Positions 18,186 through 27,066 of a stretch of 54,467 nt of DNA are shown one piece after another. The stretch spans positions 1 through 54,467 of the forward strand of contig NZ_JACHXK010000032.1 in the NCBI RefSeq assembly GCF_014192105.1. The letters are read 5' to 3'. This stretch comes from Paenibacillus phyllosphaerae. Lineage in GTDB: Bacteria; Bacillota; Bacilli; Paenibacillales; Paenibacillaceae. Positions within the stretch are counted from its first letter, which is position 1, and the number at the start of each line of letters is the position of its first letter. Under the pieces are notes generated by a model. The model saw only the letters and a list, made by a program, of their open reading frames with translations. It was not told the DNA's origin and did not search any database. Both the position numbers and the translations under genes were made by a program.

Positions 18186-18737
18186 ATGAGTTATACGCTA
18201 ACTGTCAAGTTAAAGGGGCTAAGTGATCGCGTTATCCCCGACTGGCTATCCGAGATCAACAAATTCAACATGACAGCAGAAGTTCATCCTGATTTTTCGT
18301 TCGATACGCATACCGGTTTTCTTCCCTTCAAGATTATCTTGAACGATTGCCCTAATCGAGCTTTCAACCATACCGAACTCATGAGCGGCTTCGAATTGTT
18401 TATTCATTCTCTTGAGAGTAAAAGTGACCCTGGCCTATTAAGCAAGTGGTTTGGAAGAAAGAAACCGTTGAACCCGATAGAGGAAAAGCTGCACGAAGCA
18501 GAGACGGAACTCATCTTCAATATCAGCGCGCACGATAGTTTCGAGTTTAGAATGGGATGGTATTCAGCCGCCTCGCTTGCGCTCTTGTGTAATGGGGTGC
18601 TGGAAGATGTGCAAGAAGAGATCCAGTTGGAGGGGCAACAACTCTTCCGACACGCACTCAAAGTTGTCGTAGAAGATGAACGTACCCTTAGCGAAGATGA
18701 GTGGCACGTGCATAAGTTTGAAGGATGGTTGGGATAG
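18186..18737 (+). CDS. Hypothetical cytoplasmic protein
   Basis: A 183-residue protein that I do not recognise. It has no signal peptide or membrane segment and is acidic. It opens with a predicted beta-strand (SYTLTVKLKGL), has a basic patch (LLSKWFGRKKPLNPIEEK), and ends with an acidic region (VVVEDERTLSEDEWHVHKFE). Start context GGAGAGTCCTACG is acceptable. It is followed by its own hairpin, so it is probably a single-gene unit. The content resembles small Paenibacillus proteins of unknown role. Confidence 0.75.
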   Translation: MSYTLTVKLKGLSDRVIPDWLSEINKFNMTAEVHPDFSFDTHTGFLPFKIILNDCPNRAFNHTELMSGFELFIHSLESKSDPGLLSKWFGRKKPLNPIEEKLHEAETELIFNISAHDSFEFRMGWYSAASLALLCNGVLEDVQEEIQLEGQQLFRHALKVVVEDERTLSEDEWHVHKFEGWLG

Positions 18738-18745
18738 CAGTAAAC

Positions 18746-18779
18746 AGGCCGTAGTCCGATGTGTTCGGATTATGGCCTA
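18746..18779 (+). terminator. Hairpin after the 18186 gene
   Basis: A long stem with arms AGGCCGTAGTCCGA and TCGGATTATGGCCT (two mismatched positions) around a five-base loop, followed by ATTTCTATT. The T tract is weak but the stem is strong. Confidence 0.65.
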
Positions 18780-18900
18780 TTTCTATTGCTCGGCCTGCAT
18801 ACGAGTTAAGTTTCATTAAAGGTTTCGCGTGTAAGCTGATATCAATCACGCGCTCGCACTCATCTCGGCTCAATACCCTCGGTTAAGAAAGGGAGATTTC

Positions 18901-19578
18901 ATGAAAACAAGATTGATTGCAAAAAATATCGGATACGTTCTCATATGCGCGACCATGTTGACGGCCTGCAGCCAAGTGTGAAAACAAATTGGCATTTTGC
19001 CGTGGGATTACAACTTATCGTTCGGCGGGTTCCAAGGCGGATCGGCATCGGACGTCGTCAACCTTGCGATCGATACGCTGGTATCAGGCATAAGCCTCGA
19101 GGAACGCCCGCTGCTCGCTAAGCTATTGGAAGTCCCCGAATATAAGGAGAAGTATCACGAGTATTTGCAACTGATTATCGATGGCTACTTTGCGGATGGA
19201 AAGTTCGAGGAAGCGGTCAATAAGCTGGATCAATTGATTTCGGATGAAGTGAAGAATGATCCTAGTTCCTTTACTACATTCGAGGCGTATCAAGAGGCCG
19301 TAGCCGAATTGACGAAATTAGGAACGCTTCGGGCGGAAAGCATTCAAGGGCAGCTTGATGGCGCAATTCCTTCTACAACCGAAGGACAGCAAGCGGATTC
19401 CAGCACGCTTATCGATTCGTCATCCGTGGATCTTACGAAGCTTGGGAATCAAGGCGGGAATAAAGGGCCGGGCGGAGGAGGCTTCGGAGGATCAGGCGAT
19501 TTCCCTAGCCGCACGGACGGTGAGTTCCAACCGGGGATGAAACCGGAAAGCGAACAGCCGGCCGCTGATGCGCAATAG
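18901..19578 (+). pseudogene. Lipoprotein gene interrupted by an in-frame TGA
   Basis: An ATG at 18901 with a good ribosome site (AAAGGGAG) opens a lipoprotein signal ending MLTACSQV, with lipobox LTAC. Codon 27 is TGA (18979-18981), after which the same frame continues without a break for about 198 codons to 19578. The part after the stop (NLSFGGFQGGSASDVVNLAI, then a helical region) ends in a Gly-rich, acidic tail (GPGGGGFGGSGDFPS). This looks like one gene of about 225 residues with a nonsense change, for instance TGG to TGA, or a sequencing error. A restart at TTG 18997 would give a protein lacking the signal. The family is not recognised. Confidence 0.7.
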
Positions 19579-19620
19579 GAATCGGCTTCGTTAACAATCC
19601 AATAACGTATCCGATAAGAA

Positions 19621-19655
19621 AAAGACCAGAAGGCCCTTCGGGGATTCTGGTCTTT
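19621..19655. terminator. Bidirectional hairpin between convergent genes
   Basis: AAAGACCAGAA pairs perfectly with TTCTGGTCTTT. Read on the minus strand it ends in a longer T-rich tail, so it should terminate the SLH gene. It may also serve the lipoprotein gene on the plus strand. Confidence 0.85.
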
Positions 19656-19686
19656 GGCGCGTACATTTGATTGAGTGATTTCCAGC

Positions 19687-20598
19687 TTATTGTCCCGATG
19701 TCAGAGGTGGATTAGGATCAATCGATGTGCCCGGATTGGACTCCGCATTAGGATCCGTGGACGTATCTGGATTCGCCCCTGCATTAGGATCCGTCGACGT
19801 ATCTGGGTTCGCCCCCGCATTAGGATCCGTTGACGCACCCGGATTCGTCTGCGTTCCACCGCCCGTCGATGGGGTCGGAGTAGGCTCAGCCGGTGTAGTA
19901 GGCACGGACGGTTGCGTCGGTTCAGTCGGCTCGGGCTCTTCGGTCGCCGCTTGCTCAGCATCGATGATTTGTTTGGACTCATACGAGCCCAGAACGAGCA
20001 ATTCGCGGGTCGCGTTGGTTTTACCGCCGAATGTGCCGTCTTCGACACTAGGAAGGAGCTTCAGTTCAAGCGCCAGTTCGACGTAGCCTTTTGCCCAGTT
20101 CGATACGGTCGGATCGTCGGACTGGGTATTCTTGTCGACCTCGGAATCCTTGTCAACCACTCGAACGAGGAACGTGGCTAGCTGTTCTTTGGTGACTGTG
20201 CCGGATGGATTAAACGTCCCATCACCAACGCCCTCCGTGACGCCTGCATTTTTGAGAGCCTCGATAAAAGGCAGCGCGTAACCGAAACCGGGATCGTCCG
20301 ATACGACGTCTTTGAAGCTTGATGTTTCTAATTTTGTATCGATTTCAAGGCCCATGATAAGGGCACTGACTTTGGCGAATTGAGCGCGGTTCATTTCTTC
20401 TTGCAAGCCGAAGTGACCTTCAGAGACGCCGTTAAAAATGCCTGCCTGAATCATAGCATCGAATTTCGCTTTCGTTGCTTGATCCAGACTCTTCAGGTCA
20501 TCAAAATCGGCCGTTGTCTTCGCAGCATTCGCAATGCCAACGACGCCGGACAAACCTAGCAGTGATGCAACCCCAAGACTTAGCAGCTTCTTCTTCAT
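19687..20598 (-). CDS. SLH-domain surface protein with repeated Pro/Thr/Asp tail
   Basis: A secreted protein of about 303 residues. The preferred start is the ATG at 20598 (KKKLLSLGVASLLGLSG signal, cleavage near ANA). Three S-layer homology-like motifs follow (MIQAGIFNGVSEGHFGLQEE; LKNAGVTEGVGDGTFNPSGT; LALELKLLPSVEDGTFGGKT), so it should bind pyruvylated cell-wall polymers. The tail is rich in Pro, Thr and Glu and then carries near-identical 12-residue units (GANPDTSTDPNA). There is no other domain, so it may be a wall spacer or scaffold. It lies downstream of the cgeB-like genes on the same strand. Confidence 0.9.
   Translation of the reverse strand: MKKKLLSLGVASLLGLSGVVGIANAAKTTADFDDLKSLDQATKAKFDAMIQAGIFNGVSEGHFGLQEEMNRAQFAKVSALIMGLEIDTKLETSSFKDVVSDDPGFGYALPFIEALKNAGVTEGVGDGTFNPSGTVTKEQLATFLVRVVDKDSEVDKNTQSDDPTVSNWAKGYVELALELKLLPSVEDGTFGGKTNATRELLVLGSYESKQIIDAEQAATEEPEPTEPTQPSVPTTPAEPTPTPSTGGGTQTNPGASTDPNAGANPDTSTDPNAGANPDTSTDPNAESNPGTSIDPNPPLTSGQ
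19711..19839 (-). repeat. 36-base tandem repeats in the SLH protein tail
   Basis: About three and a half units of 36 bases encode GANPDTSTDPNA and degenerating copies. The units differ mainly at third codon positions. The period is a multiple of three, so copy number could change without a frameshift. Confidence 0.85.
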
Positions 20599-20681
20599 TC
20601 CACACATTCCCCCAATAAAGGTAATCGTATCCTAAATAATTGTTCGACGAGGGAGGATCATTCCCTTCACTCAACCTTCCA

Positions 20682-21662
20682 TTAGGGGATTATTTTATGT
20701 TTCTTCAATTGGGCGATCATGTATTGGGCGCGTTTCTTGTAACTGTGCTCTCGTACCGCTTTTCTCGCATGATCGCGAATTTTCTCTCGTTCTTTGGGAT
20801 GGTCTAAGTAGTAGCGGACCAATCGTCGCGTCTCGGCTGCGGAATTGGAGACAACCAAATCTTTTCCGGGCCGGAACAACCGTCTAATCTCGGGAGTATC
20901 GCTTGTCAGCAGAAAACCTCCCGAAGCTAGAATTTCATACGTTCGCTGCGTAACTTGCGTGAGTTGATTCTGAGGACCGATCATGATCTTGGAGGAGCTA
21001 TAGATCTTGCTAGCCTCCGTGTAAGGCAAGTAGCCATGAATCCAATCCGAAGGGACTTTAACGCCGAGCACAGGCTCGACTTGACTCCACTGCCTGCCGT
21101 ATATCTCGATGCGTGTCCAGTCCTCGACTAAGGGACGAACCAGGTGCTGCAGCGATTGAATACGATAATGCTGGGGATACTTCTGCAATATTTTGGAATA
21201 GCCGTTGGCGACCATGGAGATATCGCTTTGATATTGGGGACTGCTTTTCTCCCTTCGGTGGACGCTGTCATGATAACCGAAATCCATATGCGCGGAAGGT
21301 ATGCCCATTTTCCGATACGCTTCGACTTTAGCGCGGCATATCGTGAACACAAAGTTTGGTTGGACGGTGCGTACATAGGGACGCGAGAACGTTTCGTGAT
21401 GCGTCGGATCTTCCGTGGCCCAGAAGACGTGCGGGATTCCGGATCCTGCCACGTATTTTCGCACGAGTTGCCGCTTGTTCCTTCTATGCTCGGGCGTCCA
21501 TCCCAGACTAATAATCAACTGCGGCTTGAAATCTTGAAGATGATGCAACAAGCTTTTCTCTGTCACGGGACCGGATATTCTCACATGGTGACCCGCTTCA
21601 CGAAAACCGTTCGGAAGCCCGTGAATCCACATAGGGTGACTTTCTAGAAATAAGACTCTCAT
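20682..21662 (-). CDS. CgeB-like spore maturation glycosyltransferase
   Basis: A 326-residue protein of the CgeB group (GT4/GT1-like glycosyltransferases linked with the outer spore layer). The N-terminus MRVLFLESHPMWIHGLPNGF and the C-terminal NDP-sugar site region (EILASGGFLLTSDTPEIRRL) are typical. FWATEDPTHHETF and the HMDFGYHDSVHR stretch are shared with its neighbour. It has a strong GGAGGAG ribosome site and lies 38 bases after a paralogous gene, probably in one operon. It would act in the mother cell on spore surface glycans. Confidence 0.88.
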   Translation of the reverse strand: MRVLFLESHPMWIHGLPNGFREAGHHVRISGPVTEKSLLHHLQDFKPQLIISLGWTPEHRRNKRQLVRKYVAGSGIPHVFWATEDPTHHETFSRPYVRTVQPNFVFTICRAKVEAYRKMGIPSAHMDFGYHDSVHRREKSSPQYQSDISMVANGYSKILQKYPQHYRIQSLQHLVRPLVEDWTRIEIYGRQWSQVEPVLGVKVPSDWIHGYLPYTEASKIYSSSKIMIGPQNQLTQVTQRTYEILASGGFLLTSDTPEIRRLFRPGKDLVVSNSAAETRRLVRYYLDHPKEREKIRDHARKAVREHSYKKRAQYMIAQLKKHKIIP

Positions 21663-21700
21663 GATCGGCTCCTCCGGAGGTTATCTGTATGGGAGACTCG

Positions 21701-22699
21701 TTATCGATCAGCAATTATCCCGTGTTCTCTCAAGGTCGCAAGCATATCGCGTGCCCGGTTCGTATACGTATGAGATGAAATCGCTCGACGACCGTTGCGT
21801 CTAACTTTCTCGCGTTCTTTGGGATTGGCCAAGTAGTACCGAACAAGTCGAAGCGTCTCTTCCGGCGTCGAAGACATCGCTGCGTCTCGGCCGGACTTCA
21901 ATAGGGCGCTGACGCCGGGAGTTCGGCAGGTGAGCATGAAAGCGCCCGAGCCGATCGCTTCATAGGTTCGTTGCGTAGCCATATCGGTATAGTTTTGCAA
22001 TCCGATCATGATTTTCGCCGAGCTATAGACTTGGTTGGCATCCTTATAAGGAATGGGGCCTTTCAGGCAGCGCTTTGGTATTGCCGTTCCCAAATAAGGC
22101 TTCATTTTCTCCCAATTGCGCCCGTAGAAATCGATGTTGAACCCCGCTTCTAGAAGCGGTTTGATGAGGATATCGATGGCTTGCCGACGGTACAAGCGGG
22201 GATAGCGCTTCAATACAGCCGGATAAGCATTAGCGACGACCGCAATATCGGCCATATATTTGGCGACAGGCTGAACTTGTTGATGAACGTTCGGGTGATA
22301 GGCAAAATCCATATAAGAAGCGGGGAATCCTTCTTCGCGAAGAGCGACCGCCGTTTTCGCTGACACGGTAAACACATAGTCGGGTTTCATCCGCCTGAGC
22401 AGCGGAATCGTGAATACCTTCGTGAAATTGGGATCTTCCGTTGACCAATAGATGAGCGGGATATCGAAGCGGGTGGCGATCGTTCGTACGAGGCGTTGCT
22501 TAATTGGCGTATGATCGGGTCCCCAACCGACGGAAACCAGCAAATCTGGCTTGTATGTCATTAGTTGCTCGGCGAGGGATTGTTCACGGACGAGGCCGGA
22601 CATCCTCACCTCATGCCCCAGATCACGTAGCCCGTCAGGCAGACCATACCGCCATAAGTTCCCACGTTCCAAAAATAGAATTCTGATCGCGCTCACCAC
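21701..22699 (-). CDS. CgeB-like spore maturation glycosyltransferase, paralogue
   Basis: A 332-residue paralogue of the gene just downstream (FLERGNLWRYGLPDGL against FLESHPMWIHGLPNGF; YWSTEDPNF against FWATEDPTHH; EAIGSGAFMLTCRTPGVSAL near the C-terminus). The start is one of two adjacent GTG codons at 22699/22696 without a strong ribosome site. Two tandem copies suggest duplication followed by divergence, perhaps acting on successive sugars or different acceptors. The gene is transcribed toward the second copy and the SLH gene. Confidence 0.87.
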   Translation of the reverse strand: MVSAIRILFLERGNLWRYGLPDGLRDLGHEVRMSGLVREQSLAEQLMTYKPDLLVSVGWGPDHTPIKQRLVRTIATRFDIPLIYWSTEDPNFTKVFTIPLLRRMKPDYVFTVSAKTAVALREEGFPASYMDFAYHPNVHQQVQPVAKYMADIAVVANAYPAVLKRYPRLYRRQAIDILIKPLLEAGFNIDFYGRNWEKMKPYLGTAIPKRCLKGPIPYKDANQVYSSAKIMIGLQNYTDMATQRTYEAIGSGAFMLTCRTPGVSALLKSGRDAAMSSTPEETLRLVRYYLANPKEREKVRRNGRRAISSHTYTNRARDMLATLREHGIIADR

Positions 22700-22924
22700 C
22701 TGACCGAAGTTTCCATTTAGGCGTTATTATTATATTCGCAGAAAAGTTAGCGGTGTAGGCCGTGACAGATACAGGGGCATTCGATTTGCCTTGAGCCGGA
22801 ACAATCTGGTGAAGCAACGCTAGTAATGGGGAGCAGGCGTATTCGGCGTACGAAATGTTAATATTGGTATCCTTGGTTATAATACACAAATACAACCATG
22901 ATTTGAATCTTTTGGAGGAGGGAA

Positions 22925-24523
22925 ATGCGTTTGTTTAGGTGGTTACAAAGTCAAAAACATTCGGGCGAAAACATCAACTCGAATCAACCGAGATCAACGG
23001 ATCTTCCTCTTCTGAATGATCAAGAAGAAGCGTTATGCACCGAACTGGCTATTAACGAAGAAAAGCTTAGGGATTCATTTCGAGCATGTACCGATATCGT
23101 CTTTCGTTCCGTCAGCAGCAGTCCCAAAGTACTTTTGATTTTCGCCGATGGTTTAATCGATACTAGAACGCTGGATGAAGTTGTGTTGTTGCCAATCCTT
23201 AATGGAACTTCAAACAGGTTGGACGGGGACGCGATTACGGCAGAGATCATTCAGGATCAGTTGCTTGCTATTGCGCAAATTCAAACGGTTTCTACGATTA
23301 ACGAAGTGACCGATGGCATATTGAAAGCGAATATCGCGTTATTGGTAGCAGGAGAAAACAAAGCCATAATCGCGGATCTCAAAGGATTCGAGAAACGCTC
23401 GGTCCAGGAGCCTGCGGCAGAGGCCTCTGTTCGCGGGCCCCGAGACGGCTTTACGGAAACGTTGCGTATCAATACAAGCCTCATACGCCGACGAATTCGG
23501 AGCTCGAGACTGAAGATCGAATCGATTACGATTGGCCGCGTCTCTCAGACCGATATCGCGATTATATATATCGAAGGTATCGTATCTCTGACCATTCTGG
23601 AGGAAGTCCGCAGAAGAATCGGCCGAATCCAAATTGACGGGGTGATTGAATCCGGTTATATCGAAGAGTTTATTGAAGATGTCACTTGGTCTCCATTCCC
23701 GCAAATCCAAAATACCGAGCGTCCCGATATCGTTTGCGCCAGTCTGCTCGAAGGGAAAGTCGCGATTATCGTCGATAACACCCCGTTTGCGCTTATCGCT
23801 CCGATGACATTTTGGACGGGATTGCAGGCGGTTGAAGATTACTACGAACGTTCCATCTATACGACCTTCATTCGATTTGTTCGTTACTCCTTATTTAATA
23901 TCGCTCTGCTGCTTCCGTCTATGTACGTCGCACTCTCAACTTTTCATCAGCAGCTAATTCCCATGAACCTGCTCATCAGTATCGCTAATTCCAGGGAAGG
24001 CGTCCCGTTTCCGACTTTCGTCGAAACGTTATTGATGGAATTTATGTTCGAGGGGCTCAGGGAAGCGGGCATTCGCATGCCTAAAGCTGTCGGCTCGGCC
24101 GTTAGCATTGTCGGAGCACTCGTTATTGGGCAAGCCGCCGTTCAAGCAGGGATCGTATCCGCGCCCGTCGTTATCGTCGTAGCCACGACAGGGATCGCAT
24201 CGTTTGCTATTCCTCGTTATAATTTCGGGACCGCATACCGGCTTCTCCGATTCCCAATGTTGATATTCGCAGGGATTCTAGGGCTGTATGGGATTATAGG
24301 AGGATTATTCCTCATGATCGTACATCTTCTTGGCCTGCGTTCCTTCGGAGTTCCGTATATGAGTCCGGTCATCCCGCAAATCCCCCAAAGTCTAAAGGAC
24401 GTTTTCATACGCGCGCCTAGATGGATGATGACCGAGCGACCTTCCTTTGCCGGAGCCAATAAAAAGCGCATTCCGGAGGGTCAACAACCAAACCCAACAC
24501 GAAGGAGTGAGCAAAATGAGTAG
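22925..24523 (+). CDS. GerA-family spore germination protein, second locus
   Basis: A 532-residue germinant receptor large subunit. The soluble N-terminal half ends near WSPFPQIQNTERPDIV, and the membrane half contains RFVRYSLFNIALLLPSMYVA and VGSAVSIVGALVIGQAAVQA, with TFVETLLMEFMFEGLREAGI just before. The ribosome site is GGAGGAGGG. Its stop overlaps the gerC start by eight bases. It is not closely similar to the first gerA in this window in the N-terminal half, so the two receptors probably recognise different germinants. Confidence 0.92.
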   Translation: MRLFRWLQSQKHSGENINSNQPRSTDLPLLNDQEEALCTELAINEEKLRDSFRACTDIVFRSVSSSPKVLLIFADGLIDTRTLDEVVLLPILNGTSNRLDGDAITAEIIQDQLLAIAQIQTVSTINEVTDGILKANIALLVAGENKAIIADLKGFEKRSVQEPAAEASVRGPRDGFTETLRINTSLIRRRIRSSRLKIESITIGRVSQTDIAIIYIEGIVSLTILEEVRRRIGRIQIDGVIESGYIEEFIEDVTWSPFPQIQNTERPDIVCASLLEGKVAIIVDNTPFALIAPMTFWTGLQAVEDYYERSIYTTFIRFVRYSLFNIALLLPSMYVALSTFHQQLIPMNLLISIANSREGVPFPTFVETLLMEFMFEGLREAGIRMPKAVGSAVSIVGALVIGQAAVQAGIVSAPVVIVVATTGIASFAIPRYNFGTAYRLLRFPMLIFAGILGLYGIIGGLFLMIVHLLGLRSFGVPYMSPVIPQIPQSLKDVFIRAPRWMMTERPSFAGANKKRIPEGQQPNPTRRSEQNE

Positions 24524-25735
24524 GAGATGGCGTTGCATCTGTCTGATCCTCCCGCTCATGTTCGTAACAGGTTGTTGGGACAGTTCGGAAGTCAACGATC
24601 TTGCCATTGAACTCGCCTGGGGGATAGATAAATCCCCAAACAAAAAAGTAAGGATCAGTATTCAGTCCATCATTCCATCGAAAATAAGCGGCGGGCAGGG
24701 AGAAGGTGCAGGCGGCACAAGCAAGGGTAAACCTTTCTTTGTCGTCTCGGGCGATGGGATCAATACGCTGGATGCGATTCAGCGCATTCAGACCAAGCTT
24801 TCCAGACAAGTGTTCCGCGGCCATCGACGGGTCATTGTAATTGGGGAATCCATGGCTAGACAAGGCATCAAGGATGTCATTGATACTTATACAAGAGATC
24901 CCAACCTGAAACTTCGTACCGATATTTTTATCGTTAAGGGGAGTACCGCCAAGGATTTCTTGCAAGTGTCTTACCCGCTTGAGAATATTCCGGGTCTTGG
25001 GGTCCTGGGAGAGTATAATCAGTTGGGAACCCTCATGGAATTGGGATTCTTAAACTTCTTGCTAGCCGCAACCAGCGAAGGGAAGAGTCCGTCCGTACCT
25101 GCGGTTGCCATTGGCATGAACGCTGCCTCCCAAGATGAAGGAAGCAAGAAAGGTCAACCCGGTACGGATAACGAGGGGTTCCGAATCGTAGGGACGGGCA
25201 TTTTTAATAAGGAATTAAAGTTACTCGGATTCGTTAATTTAGAGGAAGGGCGGGCATTGCGATGGGTATCCGGGAAGTTAAAGAAGATGACGGTATCGAC
25301 GACGTTACCGGATGAGACAGGCGATGTTAGTATGGACATCTACAATCTAGGCGAGAAGATTCAACCGTCTATTCACGGCAATAAGTTGAATATCCAAGTT
25401 ACGTTAACAGGGGATGGCGCGATTCGTGAAAACAACACGAATCTAGACCTTACGCAGGTTGACAATATTGCGTTTCTCCAAGGGGAACTGAATAAACACA
25501 TTGAAGAAACGGTTCTTCATACGATTACCAAAGTGCAAAAAAATATGGGACTGACGTGTTTGGATTCAGCGATGTCATTCGCATTAAAAATCTTCGACTG
25601 TGGAAATCCTTAGCGAACGACTGGGAAACGGAGTTTAGGGAAGCCGAGGTTTCCGTATCTGCAAAATTAAAGGTTCGAAGAATCGGAATAACGGGGCCAT
25701 CTTTACAGTTAAATCCGAAAGAAGTAAAGAAATGA
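24516..25735 (+). pseudogene. Ger(x)C germination lipoprotein with a frameshift in a run of seven A
   Basis: The ATG at 24516, inside the end of gerA, opens a lipoprotein signal (CICLILPLMFVTGC) and a typical GerC body (WDSSEVNDLAIELAWGID; LSRQVFRGHRRVIVIGESMA). The frame as written ends at 25613. If one A is added to the A7 run at 25537-25543, the frame continues as KKYGTDVFGFSDVIRIKN, then LWKSLANDWETEFREAEVSV and a stop at 25733-25735. That is the expected family C-terminus, giving about 407 residues. So the gene is intact apart from one base. A real mutation, a sequencing error, or slippage on A7 that restores the protein are all possible. Confidence 0.85.
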
Positions 25736-25739
25736 AGGT

Positions 25740-26825
25740 TCATTGCTTCATCTGCCGCAGCCATGTAACAAGAAGAAGAAGGATTGGCAAGACTAAGAGC
25801 AAAGGCACCCAAATATAGGGTACGAGTATTTCAAAGTGATGACGGTAAATGTGTTCCGATATGTTTTGTGACATCGTCATCCCGAGGACCAGCGTGATGG
25901 CGCTTCCCGGGATGATAAGCACGCGGTAATTCTTCATGCGCGTTAATTGCTGAAAGCCCCTTACTGCCGCGAACATATGCACGACGCTTTTCAGAAGTGC
26001 CGTCATTAAAAAATAAAGGACGCCGAACATCTGTAAGTTTTCAATAAAGTTGCCGATACTGATTAAACCCAATACGGTGTAAAGCGGATACAGAAAACTC
26101 GAAAACATCCCGCCGAATATTAAGATCGCCATCACATCTAAGCAGGTTAGCATGAGGCCAGACATGATCGTGGCGAGAATCGTGACCTTCATCACTTTTT
26201 CAGGATGTTTGGTCTCTGGCCATAACATAGCAAGGACGATTGTTTCACCAAAGGATTGCGTGATGCCTGCAGGATAAACAACCTTCCAGACAGGCTCCCA
26301 CCCATGCTCGAGAACAGGCAGTATATTATTAATCCGCACGGCACCGGAGCCTGAAAGAAGAATCACTTCAATGATAAACATAATCAAAATGACGGGGAGG
26401 AACATTTCTCCCAATCTAGATACGAGCTCAATGCCGCCATACACGGAATAGGCAATGATGAAGACGAATACCCCTGTAATAACGAGCAGCGGCGTTTTCG
26501 TCAATACGGTTGTCGAGACCATGTCCCGGATATCCGCAATGATCCGTCCGACAACATACAGTGACATTAATGGGTATAGAAAAGCAAGCGGCATCCCGAG
26601 CCAGCGCCCTAATTGCGCCGGAAACCACTGGACAAACGTTAATCCTGGATTCTTTTTCATTAAAGCGATGTAGACCAGAACAAGGAAGACGCCAAGAAAA
26701 CAGGAAACCAACTGACCAATCCACGCATCCCGCCCGGCAGAGCCGCCGAAACCGAATATAATGGTCGTGCCTAATTGAAAGATAAAGGTTATGGCGAATA
26801 GCTGATACATGGAAATTTTATTCAT
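25740..26825 (-). CDS. GerB-type spore germination permease, convergent to gerA-gerC
   Basis: A 361-residue permease with about ten membrane segments (ISMYQLFAITFIFQLGTTII; YPLMSLYVVGRIIADIRDMV), of the endospore germination permease family. The ATG at 26825 has AAAGGATCC as ribosome site. Unlike the first locus it lies on the strand opposite gerA and gerC, and ends four bases after the restored gerC stop, so the two transcripts would overlap tail to tail. It is presumably the partner of the 22925 and 24516 products and needs its own forespore promoter. Confidence 0.9.
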   Translation of the reverse strand: MNKISMYQLFAITFIFQLGTTIIFGFGGSAGRDAWIGQLVSCFLGVFLVLVYIALMKKNPGLTFVQWFPAQLGRWLGMPLAFLYPLMSLYVVGRIIADIRDMVSTTVLTKTPLLVITGVFVFIIAYSVYGGIELVSRLGEMFLPVILIMFIIEVILLSGSGAVRINNILPVLEHGWEPVWKVVYPAGITQSFGETIVLAMLWPETKHPEKVMKVTILATIMSGLMLTCLDVMAILIFGGMFSSFLYPLYTVLGLISIGNFIENLQMFGVLYFLMTALLKSVVHMFAAVRGFQQLTRMKNYRVLIIPGSAITLVLGMTMSQNISEHIYRHHFEILVPYIWVPLLLVLPILLLLVTWLRQMKQ

Positions 26826-27066
26826 TGGATCCTTTCGAAACGAAGTGGGAGGGTTCAGTTCTAACCGTTAGCAGTTATTATTTCCAATGGAATTTTAGGG
26901 TAATCAATACGTTGCATATTTTTACATTTTCGATGTCCATTTCAAGAATTGCGGATCGGAAGTCGAACGATTTGAAGGCGGTTTTAGCTTCTGACGATTT
27001 AACGAAGTTCCATCTTTTTATATAAAAGAGGGAGCGGGAGTTAAAAGCAGAGGAGCTGAACCAAAT

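Noticed and set aside
18979..18981. TGA as selenocysteine codon
   Set aside because: No selenium-insertion genes or suitable hairpin were noticed, and the position just after the lipobox makes no sense for a selenoenzyme.
19711..19839. Regular repeats considered as a CRISPR array
   Set aside because: Repeats are in frame inside a coding sequence, contiguous without spacers, and no cas genes are present.
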